Shown: positions 7,201-14,088 of the stretch, piece by piece
Layout of the letters: every line of letters begins with the position of its first letter
How positions within the stretch are numbered: position 1 is the stretch's first letter
Assembly: GCA_049790315.1 (NCBI GenBank)
Contig: JBAQYV010000074.1
Coordinates: 1 to 15,256 of the forward strand
DNA length: 15,256 nt
Origin: DASPOJ01 sp049790315
GTDB taxonomy: Bacteria; Acidobacteriota; Terriglobia; Acidiferrales; UBA7541
Direction: 5' to 3'
Notes under the pieces: model-generated
What the model was told of the DNA's origin: nothing
Seen by the model: the letters and a program-made list of their open reading frames with translations, nothing else
Databases searched by the model: none
Translations under genes and position numbers: made by a program

Positions 7201-7525
7201 ATCCCTGCTTCTGAATGCTGACATCGTAATTCCCCACCAGCAGCGCCGGCGCATCGTATTTACCCGACGCGTCCGTGACGAGGCTTCGCGCCGCACCGGT
7301 TTCTACGTCGGTGACGGTGACTTTCGCGCCCGGAACCGCGGCGCCGGTGGCGTCTGTAACGGTGCCCCAAATCGAAGCCTCAGCCACTTGTGCGCGCGCC
7401 CGCGTAGCCCAACCGAACAGCAAAACCAACAGCGCGAGCAATACCGCGACAACTTGCAGGTAATCTATCTCTGTATCCGTACGCCTGCGACGACTTCCAT
7501 TAAATCTTGCAGTTCTAGCGTTCAT
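4244..7525 (-). CDS. Oar-like TonB-dependent outer-membrane receptor
   Basis: A 1093-aa outer-membrane transporter. After an Arg-rich start, the signal segment covers about residues 22-45 (VVAVLLALLVLLFGW, cleavage near ARA-Q). A carboxypeptidase-regulatory-like beta domain follows at about 50-132 (IWGTVTDATGAAVPGAKVTV), then a TonB plug at about 155-275, including KDLPLNGRSYDQL and EYGKRPGAQVNIVTESGAN. The rest is a 22-strand-type barrel ending in an aromatic residue (QIQFGLKLLW). This is the architecture of the Oar-like receptors that are abundant in acidobacteria. Ligands of that group are mostly unknown, and the sequence does not identify one here. No TonB box is evident. AAGGAG lies 10 nt before the ATG. 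It is the first large gene of a unit with the peroxiredoxin and is preceded by the polycysteine leader ORF, so its expression may respond to cysteine or charged tRNA-Cys. The codons of its four cysteines are all TGC. Confidence 0.9.
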   Translation of the reverse strand: MNARTARFNGSRRRRTDTEIDYLQVVAVLLALLVLLFGWATRARAQVAEASIWGTVTDATGAAVPGAKVTVTDVETGAARSLVTDASGKYDAPALLVGNYDVSIQKQGFRPEEEAGITLVVGQRREVTVALTVGAVQQVIKVEDTNPPVSVSTVEPSGLVGEQQVKDLPLNGRSYDQLITLNPGIVNYSAERSGTVGTSNSVVGNMFAVSGRRPQENLFLLNGVEYTGASEIDNTPGGASGQLLGVDAVREFAVVTDTYGAEYGKRPGAQVNIVTESGANELHGSVYEFLRNSDLDARNFFDQGAIPPFERNVFGAALGGPIKKDKTFFFVNYEGFRQHLGVSDVTFVPDAEAREGFVPSSCPGTSTTTLTNVGVAASVAPLLALWPVANGPDLGCGVAEDFSHPLQAIREDFGTARIDHTFSTRDTTDAVYTIDDSADNTPTADPLSYDVESLREQVASVSETHLFSPTVLNKATFGFSRAAFYFNGNSLVDVPGFVQNDAVGVVSIGGSTAPNSPSSITLAGTNAGDNLHAVRNLFTEEDQVTITRGNQLIELGVWLERLQANDELAQDQNAQATFTSLTTFLQGTVSSFVVAPLPTPLGWRSLEAAYYAQDVIKVRPNLEVRLAFRAESTNGWNEQDGRASNYEFTNGVINSTPTVGNSLLEANRAKFLPEPRVGISWAPFASRKTVIEAGFGMYDALLDNLSYRADQNGPFNTVFTIKNKSLSSDTPVIPAAPLPAGALISPSGVQPGLYTPEVESYSLKIEQQLSQTTSLSVGYVGSHGYHELLSIDANVPVPVYCPDSAVTACSTLPAGTEYIATGSPLANPNVSNTTSWFSEGDSSYNALQVDLRRNFSHGLQFRGVYTYSKSEDDGDTVNTSISTSSPAFTANPLDPSADWSRSTFDATHSAVANATWAVPFKNAAGASDGAHAFIDRLAENWALSGILTVQSGFPFTPQLGYNPTNDGDSRNPVRPNVNPSFSGPVILGGPNEYFNPAAFSAPVTGTYGDAGRDSLTGPGLTSLDFSVARKFPIKERLALQFRAEFFNILNHANFNEPNPVIFTSATALSPTAGVISSTTTTSRQIQFGLKLLW

Positions 7526-7553
7526 GATCCCCAGTCTCCTTTAGGGTCCTCGG

Positions 7554-7573
7554 CGCACACATTCGAGTGTGCG
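7554..7573 (-). promoter_or_regulatory. Leader hairpin before the receptor Shine-Dalgarno
   Basis: A perfect 7-bp inverted repeat (CGCACAC and GTGTGCG) with a 6-nt loop lies in the predicted transcript leader. Its 3' arm ends 12 nt upstream of the AAGGAG (7536-7541) of the receptor gene. No U-run follows, so it is not an intrinsic terminator. It could affect ribosome access or act in Rho-dependent attenuation together with the leader ORF. Confidence 0.5.
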
Positions 7574-7600
7574 GAACTTACAACTTGGCTTTGGGTTTGC

Positions 7601-7621
7601 GGCAGGCCCTGTGGGTCTGCC
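7601..7621 (-). promoter_or_regulatory. Leader hairpin after the polycysteine ORF
   Basis: On the transcript this reads GGCAG, A, CCC, loop ACA, GGG, C, CTGCC, an imperfect 8-bp stem. It begins 21 nt after the leader ORF stop codon. The 5' GGC, preceded by TT, can alternatively pair with a GCCAA located downstream, so mutually exclusive folds are possible. Regulation is inferred from position only. Confidence 0.4.
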
Positions 7622-7642
7622 AACTTCAGACGAACTACTTAA

Positions 7643-7729
7643 CTAGAGGAGACAACAACAACAGCAACAACAACAGGCCGAGGTAGCCTGCCGGAGGGAA
7701 GGGACGAAGATGTTGTGCGTTCGACTCAT
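7643..7729 (-). CDS. Polycysteine leader peptide, 28 aa (putative cysteine-responsive)
   Basis: A 28-codon ORF starting MSRTHNIFVP, continuing to residue 18, then eight consecutive Cys (residues 19-26), two Leu and TAG. The Cys codons are TGT x3, TGC, TGT x4. In the neighbouring genes I read (receptor, peroxiredoxin, flavoprotein, cyclase-like protein), 14 of 15 Cys codons are TGC. The ATG is only about 12 nt after the predicted start of the promoter at 7748-7776, has no Shine-Dalgarno, and follows an in-frame stop at 7733-7735, so translation would be of the leaderless type. The receptor gene starts 117 nt further on, after two hairpins. Polycysteine leader ORFs in mycobacteria work as cysteine-responsive attenuators of downstream operons, and the layout suggests a similar role by convergence. 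The alternative is an untranslated trinucleotide (CAA/TTG) repeat in the 5' leader. Confidence 0.6.
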   Translation of the reverse strand: MSRTHNIFVPSLRQATSACCCCCCCCLL

Positions 7730-7747
7730 AGATTAATATGCCCAGCC

Positions 7748-7776
7748 ATTCTACGAAGTGTATCGCATGAAGTCAA
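7748..7776 (-). promoter_or_regulatory. Sigma70-type promoter of the leader ORF/receptor unit
   Basis: On the minus strand, TTGACT (7776-7771) and TAGAAT (7753-7748) are separated by exactly 17 nt. Transcription is expected to begin at a G near 7741-7743, about 12 nt before the leader ORF ATG and about 215 nt before the receptor ATG. It lies in the gap behind the stop codon of the cyclase-like gene (7817), so the receptor unit has its own promoter. Confidence 0.75.
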
Positions 7777-7816
7777 TCCGAATTTCGCGTTGCAAAAAAC
7801 ATGACGCGCACGGAGG

Positions 7817-10291
7817 TCAAGCTCTGCGGACGGCCATGCCGGTGTGGGCGTCGATTAGCTCGAAGACTTTGGCGTTGGCGCAGACTTCGTAGTAGGCGCG
7901 GGTGCCGGCGGGGCCGATGCGGCCGTCGGGGAGCAACTGGCGCACATGGCCTTTGCGAATCACGATGGGTTCGAGACCATCGCCGATGGGAACTTCGCCC
8001 CAATAGAGCGTGATGCGCTCGCGGCCCCAGGGCATGGCGCAATCGATTTCGGCGGGCGTCATGGCGATTTCTTCGCTGAGCTTCAGGAAACCCTCTTCGT
8101 TTAATTCGATTCCGTTCAGGTTGAAGCGAATCAGGAGCTCGTCGGCTTCTTCCTCGACGGCGCCTTCGAGAACGGTTTGGAACAAGAACAAGTTAAAAAG
8201 CGAGGCTTGCCGCTCAAGAAGGCGGCGCGCCAGCTTCGAGCAACTCGAAAGACGATCGGAAAGATTGAGCGCGCGCGAGATCATGATGCGCGAATCGGAA
8301 TCGACCCAATACGTGGGCGCGGAACCCTGGTAAGCGACGCCGACGCCGAGTTCCAGACGCGGAAGTTCCTTCGACAGCGCTTTATCGTTATATGCCTGAA
8401 GCACGGCTAGGATTTGGCGCGCGAGGCCGCAGGCTTTCGAGACAGCGCGCTGGCTCGATCGATTGGCCTGGGTTTCAAAGATGGCGAGAACGAGCGCATC
8501 GCCTTCGACGAAAACTTTCGCGGCGCCGTAGCGATCGAGTATGCGTTTGATCGGCTCGTACAAATTAATGCTGAAGAGCGACGCGGGATTGAGGCCACGC
8601 TCGATCAACTCAGCGGTGATTTTTGTTGAGCCGCGCACGTCGGCCTTGATCACGGTGTGGGAAACCACTCTGTCCTCGACCGGGCCGACTTCCTGCGGCA
8701 GCAGAAATTCAAACAGGCTGTTATTCATGCGCGAGATTTCGCGCGTTTTTTCGCTGCGCACCAAGTTGATCCGTTCCATGGCGGCCATCAGACGGTCGTA
8801 ATTTCTGAGGTCGCCGCGCAAGCGCATGAAATCTTCGGCGAAACGCAGAGCGATGGCGCGGGCGTCGTCGCGCGACGTCTTGCGGAGCTTTTTTGCGAGG
8901 TCCTCGATGCGCGTGACGGAAAACTGGCGCGCGGGGAACTGCTTCAGAATATCCGCGACGCGCTTCATTTCCTCGCGCGCGACGAGAGCTTTCTTGAGCT
9001 GCTGCAAATGGATCGGCGGGCAATAGTCGTGATAGAGATTGCGCAACTGATAGCTCGCGAGAATGTGGATCAGCAGATCGCGCTGCTCAAGCCGTCCAAT
9101 CCATTGATCCAGAAGGCGGGCGCGCATGTCGGCGCCGCCCGGGCCATCGCCAGTGTAAGAGACGTCGAACAGGCGACGCGCATTCTCGGATTGGTTCAGA
9201 AAATCGCCTAGGCGGCTTTGATATTGTTCGGAGAGAAAATCGTTGCGGCGCTTGGCGGCTTCGATCTGCGGCGCAAGCGATTCCAGACGCTCACGCAGAC
9301 CGACGAGCTTCCGTTCGACATCTACAAGCTCCGTGCGCGATGCGTCAGGGCCGGAGCGCCAACCCACGCGAGAGAGCAGGCCATCGCCATTGCCTATTCT
9401 GCGGGTAAGCGAATCCCTTCCCTGCTCCAGACGCGCGACTTCCGCGCGCGTGGCGAGCGCGGCATCCATCAGCGACTGGTGTTGCTTGAACGCCTCACCC
9501 AACTCCTCGCCTTGATCGCCCGCCAGCACGGATTCGCGCAGAAAATCGAGCAGCAACGCGTCGAATGTTTCCATGCGGTCCTGATCGCGAAGGTAGTTGC
9601 CGAGCAGGACGTAGTGGTCGAGGAACAAAGCATCGTCACGGCCGCCTTCTACGAACGCGAGACGATTGTTCAGAATGTCGTAGGCCGGAGAATCCTCTCC
9701 GCCGAAAAGCGCGCGGCGTGATTTCGACAAAAGCGATTCGTCGATTTCCGCCAGGACCGAATACAAATGCTGGCCAGCCAGCCGGAACGTGGCGCGACGT
9801 CCGGCTTGCAGCTCGGCGAGGCGCGCTTTCATCACGTGAGCCTGTTCGCTGCGCTCGAAAAACTCGCCGCGGCTGCGAATCCATTCCTTGCCTTCGAGGA
9901 CGAGATTGGCGAATTGCGTGGAAATTTCCTGCGTCAGGAATTTCACGATGGCCACGCGGGCGAGGATGTCGATTTCGATGTTCTTTTCGTATTTCGCGCG
10001 TGTGAGCGCCGCTTGCAGAAGCTCGGTCAGCTGTTTTTTCCATGCGCCGGCTTCGAGCGGGCGCACGGCGCGGCGATCGGTTTGCGCTAAAAATGCGAGC
10101 TGCGTGCCCTGGCGGATGAACTCGAGCAGATAGGCCGACGAAGTCTCGATGAAGCGGGGGCTAATAAAAACATCGTGGTGGATATTGTCCACCCCGACGG
10201 CCAAGGAACCCAAAGTGAGCTCGGCAGTGTAGGGTTGGAGATTGATTCGGGCGGGGTTTAGCCCCGCGGTTAGGGACGTAAATTCGGTCAT
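7817..10291 (-). CDS. Protein with C-terminal class III nucleotidyl cyclase-like domain
   Basis: An 824-aa, apparently soluble protein. Residues 1-530 are mostly helical and charged, with coiled-coil-like stretches at about 275-300 and 320-365 (VERKLVGLRERLESLAPQIEAAK); I recognise no family there. Residues 541-690 look like a cyclase homology domain. IKADVRGST carries the first metal Asp, D551. KVFVEGDALVLAIF carries the second, D598, 47 residues later. ALNLSDRL carries the N676 and R680 pair in the usual N-x4 spacing. The Lys normally four residues before the second Asp is Phe (F594), and the base-selecting Asp seven before the Asn is Ile (I669), so the substrate could be unusual or the domain degenerate. 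A beta-rich tail follows. The ATG at 10291 has only a poor Shine-Dalgarno. The gene is 104 nt downstream of tsaE. A signalling role (cyclic nucleotide or regulatory nucleotide binding) is inferred, not shown. Confidence 0.65.
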   Translation of the reverse strand: MTEFTSLTAGLNPARINLQPYTAELTLGSLAVGVDNIHHDVFISPRFIETSSAYLLEFIRQGTQLAFLAQTDRRAVRPLEAGAWKKQLTELLQAALTRAKYEKNIEIDILARVAIVKFLTQEISTQFANLVLEGKEWIRSRGEFFERSEQAHVMKARLAELQAGRRATFRLAGQHLYSVLAEIDESLLSKSRRALFGGEDSPAYDILNNRLAFVEGGRDDALFLDHYVLLGNYLRDQDRMETFDALLLDFLRESVLAGDQGEELGEAFKQHQSLMDAALATRAEVARLEQGRDSLTRRIGNGDGLLSRVGWRSGPDASRTELVDVERKLVGLRERLESLAPQIEAAKRRNDFLSEQYQSRLGDFLNQSENARRLFDVSYTGDGPGGADMRARLLDQWIGRLEQRDLLIHILASYQLRNLYHDYCPPIHLQQLKKALVAREEMKRVADILKQFPARQFSVTRIEDLAKKLRKTSRDDARAIALRFAEDFMRLRGDLRNYDRLMAAMERINLVRSEKTREISRMNNSLFEFLLPQEVGPVEDRVVSHTVIKADVRGSTKITAELIERGLNPASLFSINLYEPIKRILDRYGAAKVFVEGDALVLAIFETQANRSSQRAVSKACGLARQILAVLQAYNDKALSKELPRLELGVGVAYQGSAPTYWVDSDSRIMISRALNLSDRLSSCSKLARRLLERQASLFNLFLFQTVLEGAVEEEADELLIRFNLNGIELNEEGFLKLSEEIAMTPAEIDCAMPWGRERITLYWGEVPIGDGLEPIVIRKGHVRQLLPDGRIGPAGTRAYYEVCANAKVFELIDAHTGMAVRRA

Positions 10292-10395
10292 GAAGGCGCT
10301 CGGAGGACCTCAATCGAGAGTAACAATCCCAGGAGGACGGAACAAGGCGAGGGCGCTAAGTCGTTAACAGCGGGGTTGTTATCGCGCGGCGATGC

Positions 10396-10896
10396 TCAGG
10401 CGGACACGGGCCCGGCGGAGCGCACGGTGATGCGGCGCGCGTCGGAACCGAGGTGTTCGAGCGCGATTTCCAAGCGCGGCGAGTCATTCGCAAGGCGAAA
10501 TTTTTCGGACCACTCCACGATCAGGATGGCGGATTCCGAGAGGGCATCCTCAAGGCCCAGGGATTCGAGATCGGGAAAATTTTCGATGCGGTAAAGATCA
10601 GCGTGGTAGACCTTGGACGCTACTTGCGGAGCAGTTTCGGACGCGCCCGCGCCGTGACGGGCGCCTTGAAAAACATGAACCAGGGTGAATGTGGGGCTGG
10701 TCACATCTTCTTCGCGCGCGGCGCCTAGACCGCTGATGATCCCTTTGGCCAGCGTGGTTTTGCCGCTACCAAGATCTCCAGAGAGCAGCACGAGTAGCGG
10801 CGGCTTCATCGCGGCCGCCAATTCCCTGCCGCGCGCAATGGTTTCTTCGGCGGAGTGAGTAACGTAGACGGCTGCGTCGCGCACTTCAGCACGCAC
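10396..10896 (-). CDS. tsaE: TsaE, tRNA t6A-modification ATPase
   Basis: A P-loop ATPase that works with TsaB, TsaC and TsaD to install threonylcarbamoyladenosine at A37 of ANN-decoding tRNAs in the cytoplasm. The Walker A motif GDLGSGKT is at residues 40-47. It is followed by the family segments DVTSPTFTLVHVF, YHADLYRI and the acidic IVEWSEK. The GTG at 10896 is chosen because GGAG lies 7 nt upstream and the product is then 166 aa, typical for the family. The frame is open to an ATG at 10941, which would add 15 unconserved residues inside the preceding gene. It overlaps the end of the NAD(P)HX repair gene by 11 nt, so the two are translationally linked. A 15-20 residue insert rich in Gly/Ala/Ser between the second and third motifs is slightly longer than usual. 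Confidence 0.92.
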   Translation of the reverse strand: MRAEVRDAAVYVTHSAEETIARGRELAAAMKPPLLVLLSGDLGSGKTTLAKGIISGLGAAREEDVTSPTFTLVHVFQGARHGAGASETAPQVASKVYHADLYRIENFPDLESLGLEDALSESAILIVEWSEKFRLANDSPRLEIALEHLGSDARRITVRSAGPVSA

Positions 10897-12502
10897 GGTC
10901 GCGCTCCGCGAGCAGTTGCCGGAAGGCCGCGGGAAGCGCATCGATCAAGTCGCCCGCGACGAGGGGAATTTCGCCAACGCGTTGCGCGGCGATGTCTCCG
11001 GCCAAGCCGTGCAGATAAACGCCGAGGCCCACGACGCGCAGCCAATCATCGACGCCAAATTGCGCGGTGAGCCCCGCGAGGATTCCGGTGAGAACGTCAC
11101 CGGTTCCTCCCGTGGCCATGCCAGGATTGCCCGTGGTGTTGACGAATGCGCGGCCGTCGGGCGCGGCGACGATGGTGTGAAAACCTTTCAGGACGACGAT
11201 CGCGCCCCAACGATTCGCGGCTTCGAGAGCGGTATCGAGCCGGCGCGACTGAATTTCCGGAATTGTGCGGCCGAGCAGGCGCGCCATTTCTCCGGGATGC
11301 GGAGTGAGCGTGAGCGAGGGCGTCTTGCGATCGTTCAGGCGATCGGCGCAACCATCGTAGGCATTCAGGCCGTCGGCGTCGAGAATCAGGGAGACTTCCG
11401 AGCGCTCGACTACGGCATGGACGAAATCGCGCGTCTCCGCGTTGGTTGAAAGGCCTGGACCGATCGCGATGACGGATTTTTTCGCGGCGACTTCGGCGAA
11501 GCGGCCGTAATCGAGCGCGTGCAGGGCGATTGTGCCTGCATCGGTGGAAACCAATGGCACCGTCATAACCTCGGGCATTCCCGCGGCGACCGTGGGGAGC
11601 GCTTCAGCAGCGGTAGCGACGGTGACCAAGCCCGCGCCCGCACGCAATGCGCCGCGCGACGACAGGATAGCTGCGCCGGATTTGCCGACGGAACCGGCGA
11701 CGATCAGCGCGTGGCCATACGTGCCTTTGTTTGAATCGCGCGGGCGCACAAGCGGCATCGCGCGGAATTCGCCGGGCTCGAGCCAGTGCAATTTCAAATG
11801 CGCGTCAGAATCGAGAAGTTCGCGCGGCGTGCCGATTTGGCGAACCACGAGTCGCCCAACGCAACTCGCACTCCGCGAAACCAATTGGCCAACTTTCGGC
11901 GCCGTGAAGGTTACCGTGCAATCGGCCGCGACGACGGGGCCATCGAGATCGTGCGCATCGGAACCGAGGCCCGACGGCATGTCTATGGCCAGGACCAGCG
12001 GAGGACGAGCGCCCGCCGACGGCTGTGCGGCACGCGCGGCATTCACATCATCGATGACCCGCGCGAGCAACCCCGTGACGGGACCGCGCAAGCCGGTGCC
12101 GAGAAGCGCGTCCACAACAACATCGCCGCGTTCGAGCGCGGCGCGCGCAGCATCCCATTCCGATTCGCTTGACGCGACTTGCAAATCGCCGAGGCTCTGC
12201 CGCCAGCGCTTTAGATTAGCCGCGGCGTCGCCCGAGACGGATTCCGGATCCGCGCAGAGCACGACGAGCGGTGAATGGCCGCGCTCTCGCAGAACGCGCG
12301 CGACGACAAATCCATCACCGCCGTTATTGCCCTTGCCGCAGAGGATGACGATTTTGCGCTGATCGAGATCGGGACACACTTCGCGCAGCACATCGGCGAC
12401 GGCGGTGCCGGCGCGGTCCATCAACGTGAGGCCGGCGATGCCGTAGCGCTCTGTGGTGAGGCGGTCGGCTTCGCGCATTTGATCCGCGGTGAGGAGTTTC
12501 AT
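10886..12502 (-). CDS. nnr: Bifunctional NAD(P)HX epimerase/dehydratase
   Basis: A 538-aa metabolite-repair enzyme that converts damaged, hydrated NAD(P)HX back to NAD(P)H. The N-terminal YjeF epimerase domain (about 1-225) interconverts R and S forms, with GKGNNGGDG at 56-64, DALLGTG at 131-137 and IDMPSGLG at 173-180. The C-terminal ribokinase-like dehydratase (about 245-530) is ADP-dependent and S-specific, with TPHPGE at 400-405 and NPGMATGGTGDVLTG at 459-473 forming the nucleotide and catalytic site. Fusion of the two domains is the common bacterial arrangement. The start ATG at 12502 is followed at once by the conserved LLTADQMREAD, although no clear Shine-Dalgarno is visible; it may rely on coupling to the permease gene 31 nt upstream. 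The pairing with tsaE downstream is a widespread gene order. Confidence 0.94.
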   Translation of the reverse strand: MKLLTADQMREADRLTTERYGIAGLTLMDRAGTAVADVLREVCPDLDQRKIVILCGKGNNGGDGFVVARVLRERGHSPLVVLCADPESVSGDAAANLKRWRQSLGDLQVASSESEWDAARAALERGDVVVDALLGTGLRGPVTGLLARVIDDVNAARAAQPSAGARPPLVLAIDMPSGLGSDAHDLDGPVVAADCTVTFTAPKVGQLVSRSASCVGRLVVRQIGTPRELLDSDAHLKLHWLEPGEFRAMPLVRPRDSNKGTYGHALIVAGSVGKSGAAILSSRGALRAGAGLVTVATAAEALPTVAAGMPEVMTVPLVSTDAGTIALHALDYGRFAEVAAKKSVIAIGPGLSTNAETRDFVHAVVERSEVSLILDADGLNAYDGCADRLNDRKTPSLTLTPHPGEMARLLGRTIPEIQSRRLDTALEAANRWGAIVVLKGFHTIVAAPDGRAFVNTTGNPGMATGGTGDVLTGILAGLTAQFGVDDWLRVVGLGVYLHGLAGDIAAQRVGEIPLVAGDLIDALPAAFRQLLAERDRAC

Positions 12503-12533
12503 GGGATTCAGTGCGGCTCGCGACGCATTGGCC

Positions 12534-14039
12534 TCAATCTCCGCTTGGGGGCAATTCCGGATGGTTCACGCGGCTGTGGTGGCGACCATAAGCGAAATAG
12601 ATGATCAGGCCTACCACCAGCCACACGGCGAGGCGCAACCAATTCGCCGCGGGCAAAGAAAACATCAGCACCAGGCAACACAAGATGCCCAGGACCGGCA
12701 CGATCGCGCCGAACGGCGCGCGGAACGGGCGATGCACCTCCGGATGCGTACGGCGCATGATCAGCACCGCGGCGCAGACGATCACGAATGCGAGCAGCGT
12801 ACCAATATTTACCAGCTCGGCGAGAATGCGCAACGGAAGAAACGCCGCCATGATCGCGACGCAACTTCCCGTCAAGATTGTGGACTTCCACGGCGTGCGA
12901 AACTTTTCGTGCACGGCGGCGAAAAACTTGGGCGGCAACAGGCCGTCGCGCGCCATGGCCAGGAAAATTCGCGCCTGGCTCAGCATCATCACCAATAACA
13001 CCGAGGTGATGCCGGCGATGGCTCCGATCGAAACCAGGAACTGCGCCCAGGGCAGACCGATCTGACGGAAAGCGTCCGAGACGGGAGCGTCAATATTGAG
13101 TTTGTTGTACGGAACCATTCCGGTGAGCACGGCGGCCATCGCGATGTACAGCACCGTGCAGAGAATCAGGGACGTCATGATGCCAATCGGGACATCTCGC
13201 GAGGGATTCTTAGCCTCCTCGGCGTGCGTCGAAATCGAATCGAATCCGATGTACGCAAAGAAAACGATCGCAGCGCCCGCCAGCATACCCAGCGGCGCGC
13301 CGGTGGGCCCCGTTTGTCCAATCAATGTGTGGCCGAAAAATGCGAAGCCGGCCATGCCGAACGGCGCAAATGGTTTCCAATTGGCGGGATTCACGTATCG
13401 GGCGCCGACTCCGATGACCAAAAACACGATCGAGAGTTTCAAAATCACGATGCCGGCGTTGAACGACGCGCTTTCGCGAATGCCTTTGACGAGAATCATC
13501 GTGATCAGCAAGGAGATCACGACGGCCGGCAGGTCAAACCAAGTCCCCGTGAGCACGAGCTTGCCGCCGGCCGCATTGTAATCAAATGGAGCGTTCGCAT
13601 AGTGCTGCGGCACGTGCACATTGAAAAATGTAATGAAATCCTGAAAATAGTGGGACCATCCATGGGCCACGGTGGACGACGCGACGGCGTATTCCAGTAT
13701 CAGATCCCAGCCGATGATCCAGGCGAATAATTCGCCGAGCGTCGCATAGGCGTACGTGTATGCCGATCCCGCCACCGGCACCATCGAAGCGAACTCGGCA
13801 TAGCACAGCGCGGCGAACACGCACGTTATGCCCGCGACGACAAACGAAAGCATCAGCGCCGGACCGGTGCAATCGTGCGCCGCGACTCCCACGAGCACGA
13901 AAATCCCCGTGCCGATGATGGCGCCCACTCCGAGACTCGCGAGTTGAACGGGACCGAGGACGCGCTTCAAGCGGCTCTGATCGCGCAACTCTGCCATCAG
14001 CATTTCGTGGGATTTCGTCACGAACAGTCGGTTTGGCAT
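12534..14039 (-). CDS. APC-family amino-acid permease (cationic transporter-like)
   Basis: A 501-aa inner-membrane secondary transporter with about 12 hydrophobic segments, in the amino acid-polyamine-organocation superfamily. TM1 carries the unwound substrate motif GAIIGTGIF (39-47). The TM6 region FAYIGFDSISTHAEEAKNP (261-279) is characteristic of the cationic amino acid transporter branch. LAMARDGLLPPKFF (360-373) is the usual cytoplasmic loop. The C-terminus is short and hydrophilic. Likely proton-coupled amino-acid uptake; the actual substrate cannot be read from sequence. The start ATG is preceded by GAAAGG 4 nt upstream, with a GC-rich inverted repeat just before it. It stands 72 nt downstream of another APC permease and 31 nt upstream of nnr. 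Confidence 0.88.
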   Translation of the reverse strand: MPNRLFVTKSHEMLMAELRDQSRLKRVLGPVQLASLGVGAIIGTGIFVLVGVAAHDCTGPALMLSFVVAGITCVFAALCYAEFASMVPVAGSAYTYAYATLGELFAWIIGWDLILEYAVASSTVAHGWSHYFQDFITFFNVHVPQHYANAPFDYNAAGGKLVLTGTWFDLPAVVISLLITMILVKGIRESASFNAGIVILKLSIVFLVIGVGARYVNPANWKPFAPFGMAGFAFFGHTLIGQTGPTGAPLGMLAGAAIVFFAYIGFDSISTHAEEAKNPSRDVPIGIMTSLILCTVLYIAMAAVLTGMVPYNKLNIDAPVSDAFRQIGLPWAQFLVSIGAIAGITSVLLVMMLSQARIFLAMARDGLLPPKFFAAVHEKFRTPWKSTILTGSCVAIMAAFLPLRILAELVNIGTLLAFVIVCAAVLIMRRTHPEVHRPFRAPFGAIVPVLGILCCLVLMFSLPAANWLRLAVWLVVGLIIYFAYGRHHSRVNHPELPPSGD

Positions 14040-14048
14040 TTTGCCTTT

Positions 14049-14088
14049 CGGCCGCAGAGTGCCGGCTCGCCTACAAGCATCGCGGCCG
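14049..14088 (-). promoter_or_regulatory. Inverted repeat before the APC permease Shine-Dalgarno
   Basis: Perfect 7-bp arms, CGGCCGC and GCGGCCG, flank a 26-nt loop that itself contains the palindrome GCCGGC. The 3' arm directly abuts the GAAAGG Shine-Dalgarno of the downstream permease. It fills most of the 72-nt gap between the two permease genes. It could modulate translation or be an RNA-processing site. No U-tract follows. Confidence 0.35.

Noticed and set aside
7526..7741. Known riboswitch (cobalamin, SAM or TPP type) in the receptor leader
   Set aside because: No recognisable conserved core of these classes is visible. The leader is explained better by the short ORF and two simple hairpins.
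7790..7819. Intrinsic terminator after the cyclase-like gene
   Set aside because: A T-run follows on the minus strand, but the only stem is a 4-bp TGAC/GTCA with a long loop, too weak to call.
8657..9211. Plus-strand open frames opposite the cyclase-like gene
   Set aside because: They lie antisense to a coherent 824-aa frame with recognisable motifs and have no plausible ribosome binding site or domain.
10941..10941. ATG at 10941 as the TsaE start
   Set aside because: It would add 15 unconserved residues within the upstream gene. The GTG at 10896 has GGAG 7 nt upstream and gives the usual family length.
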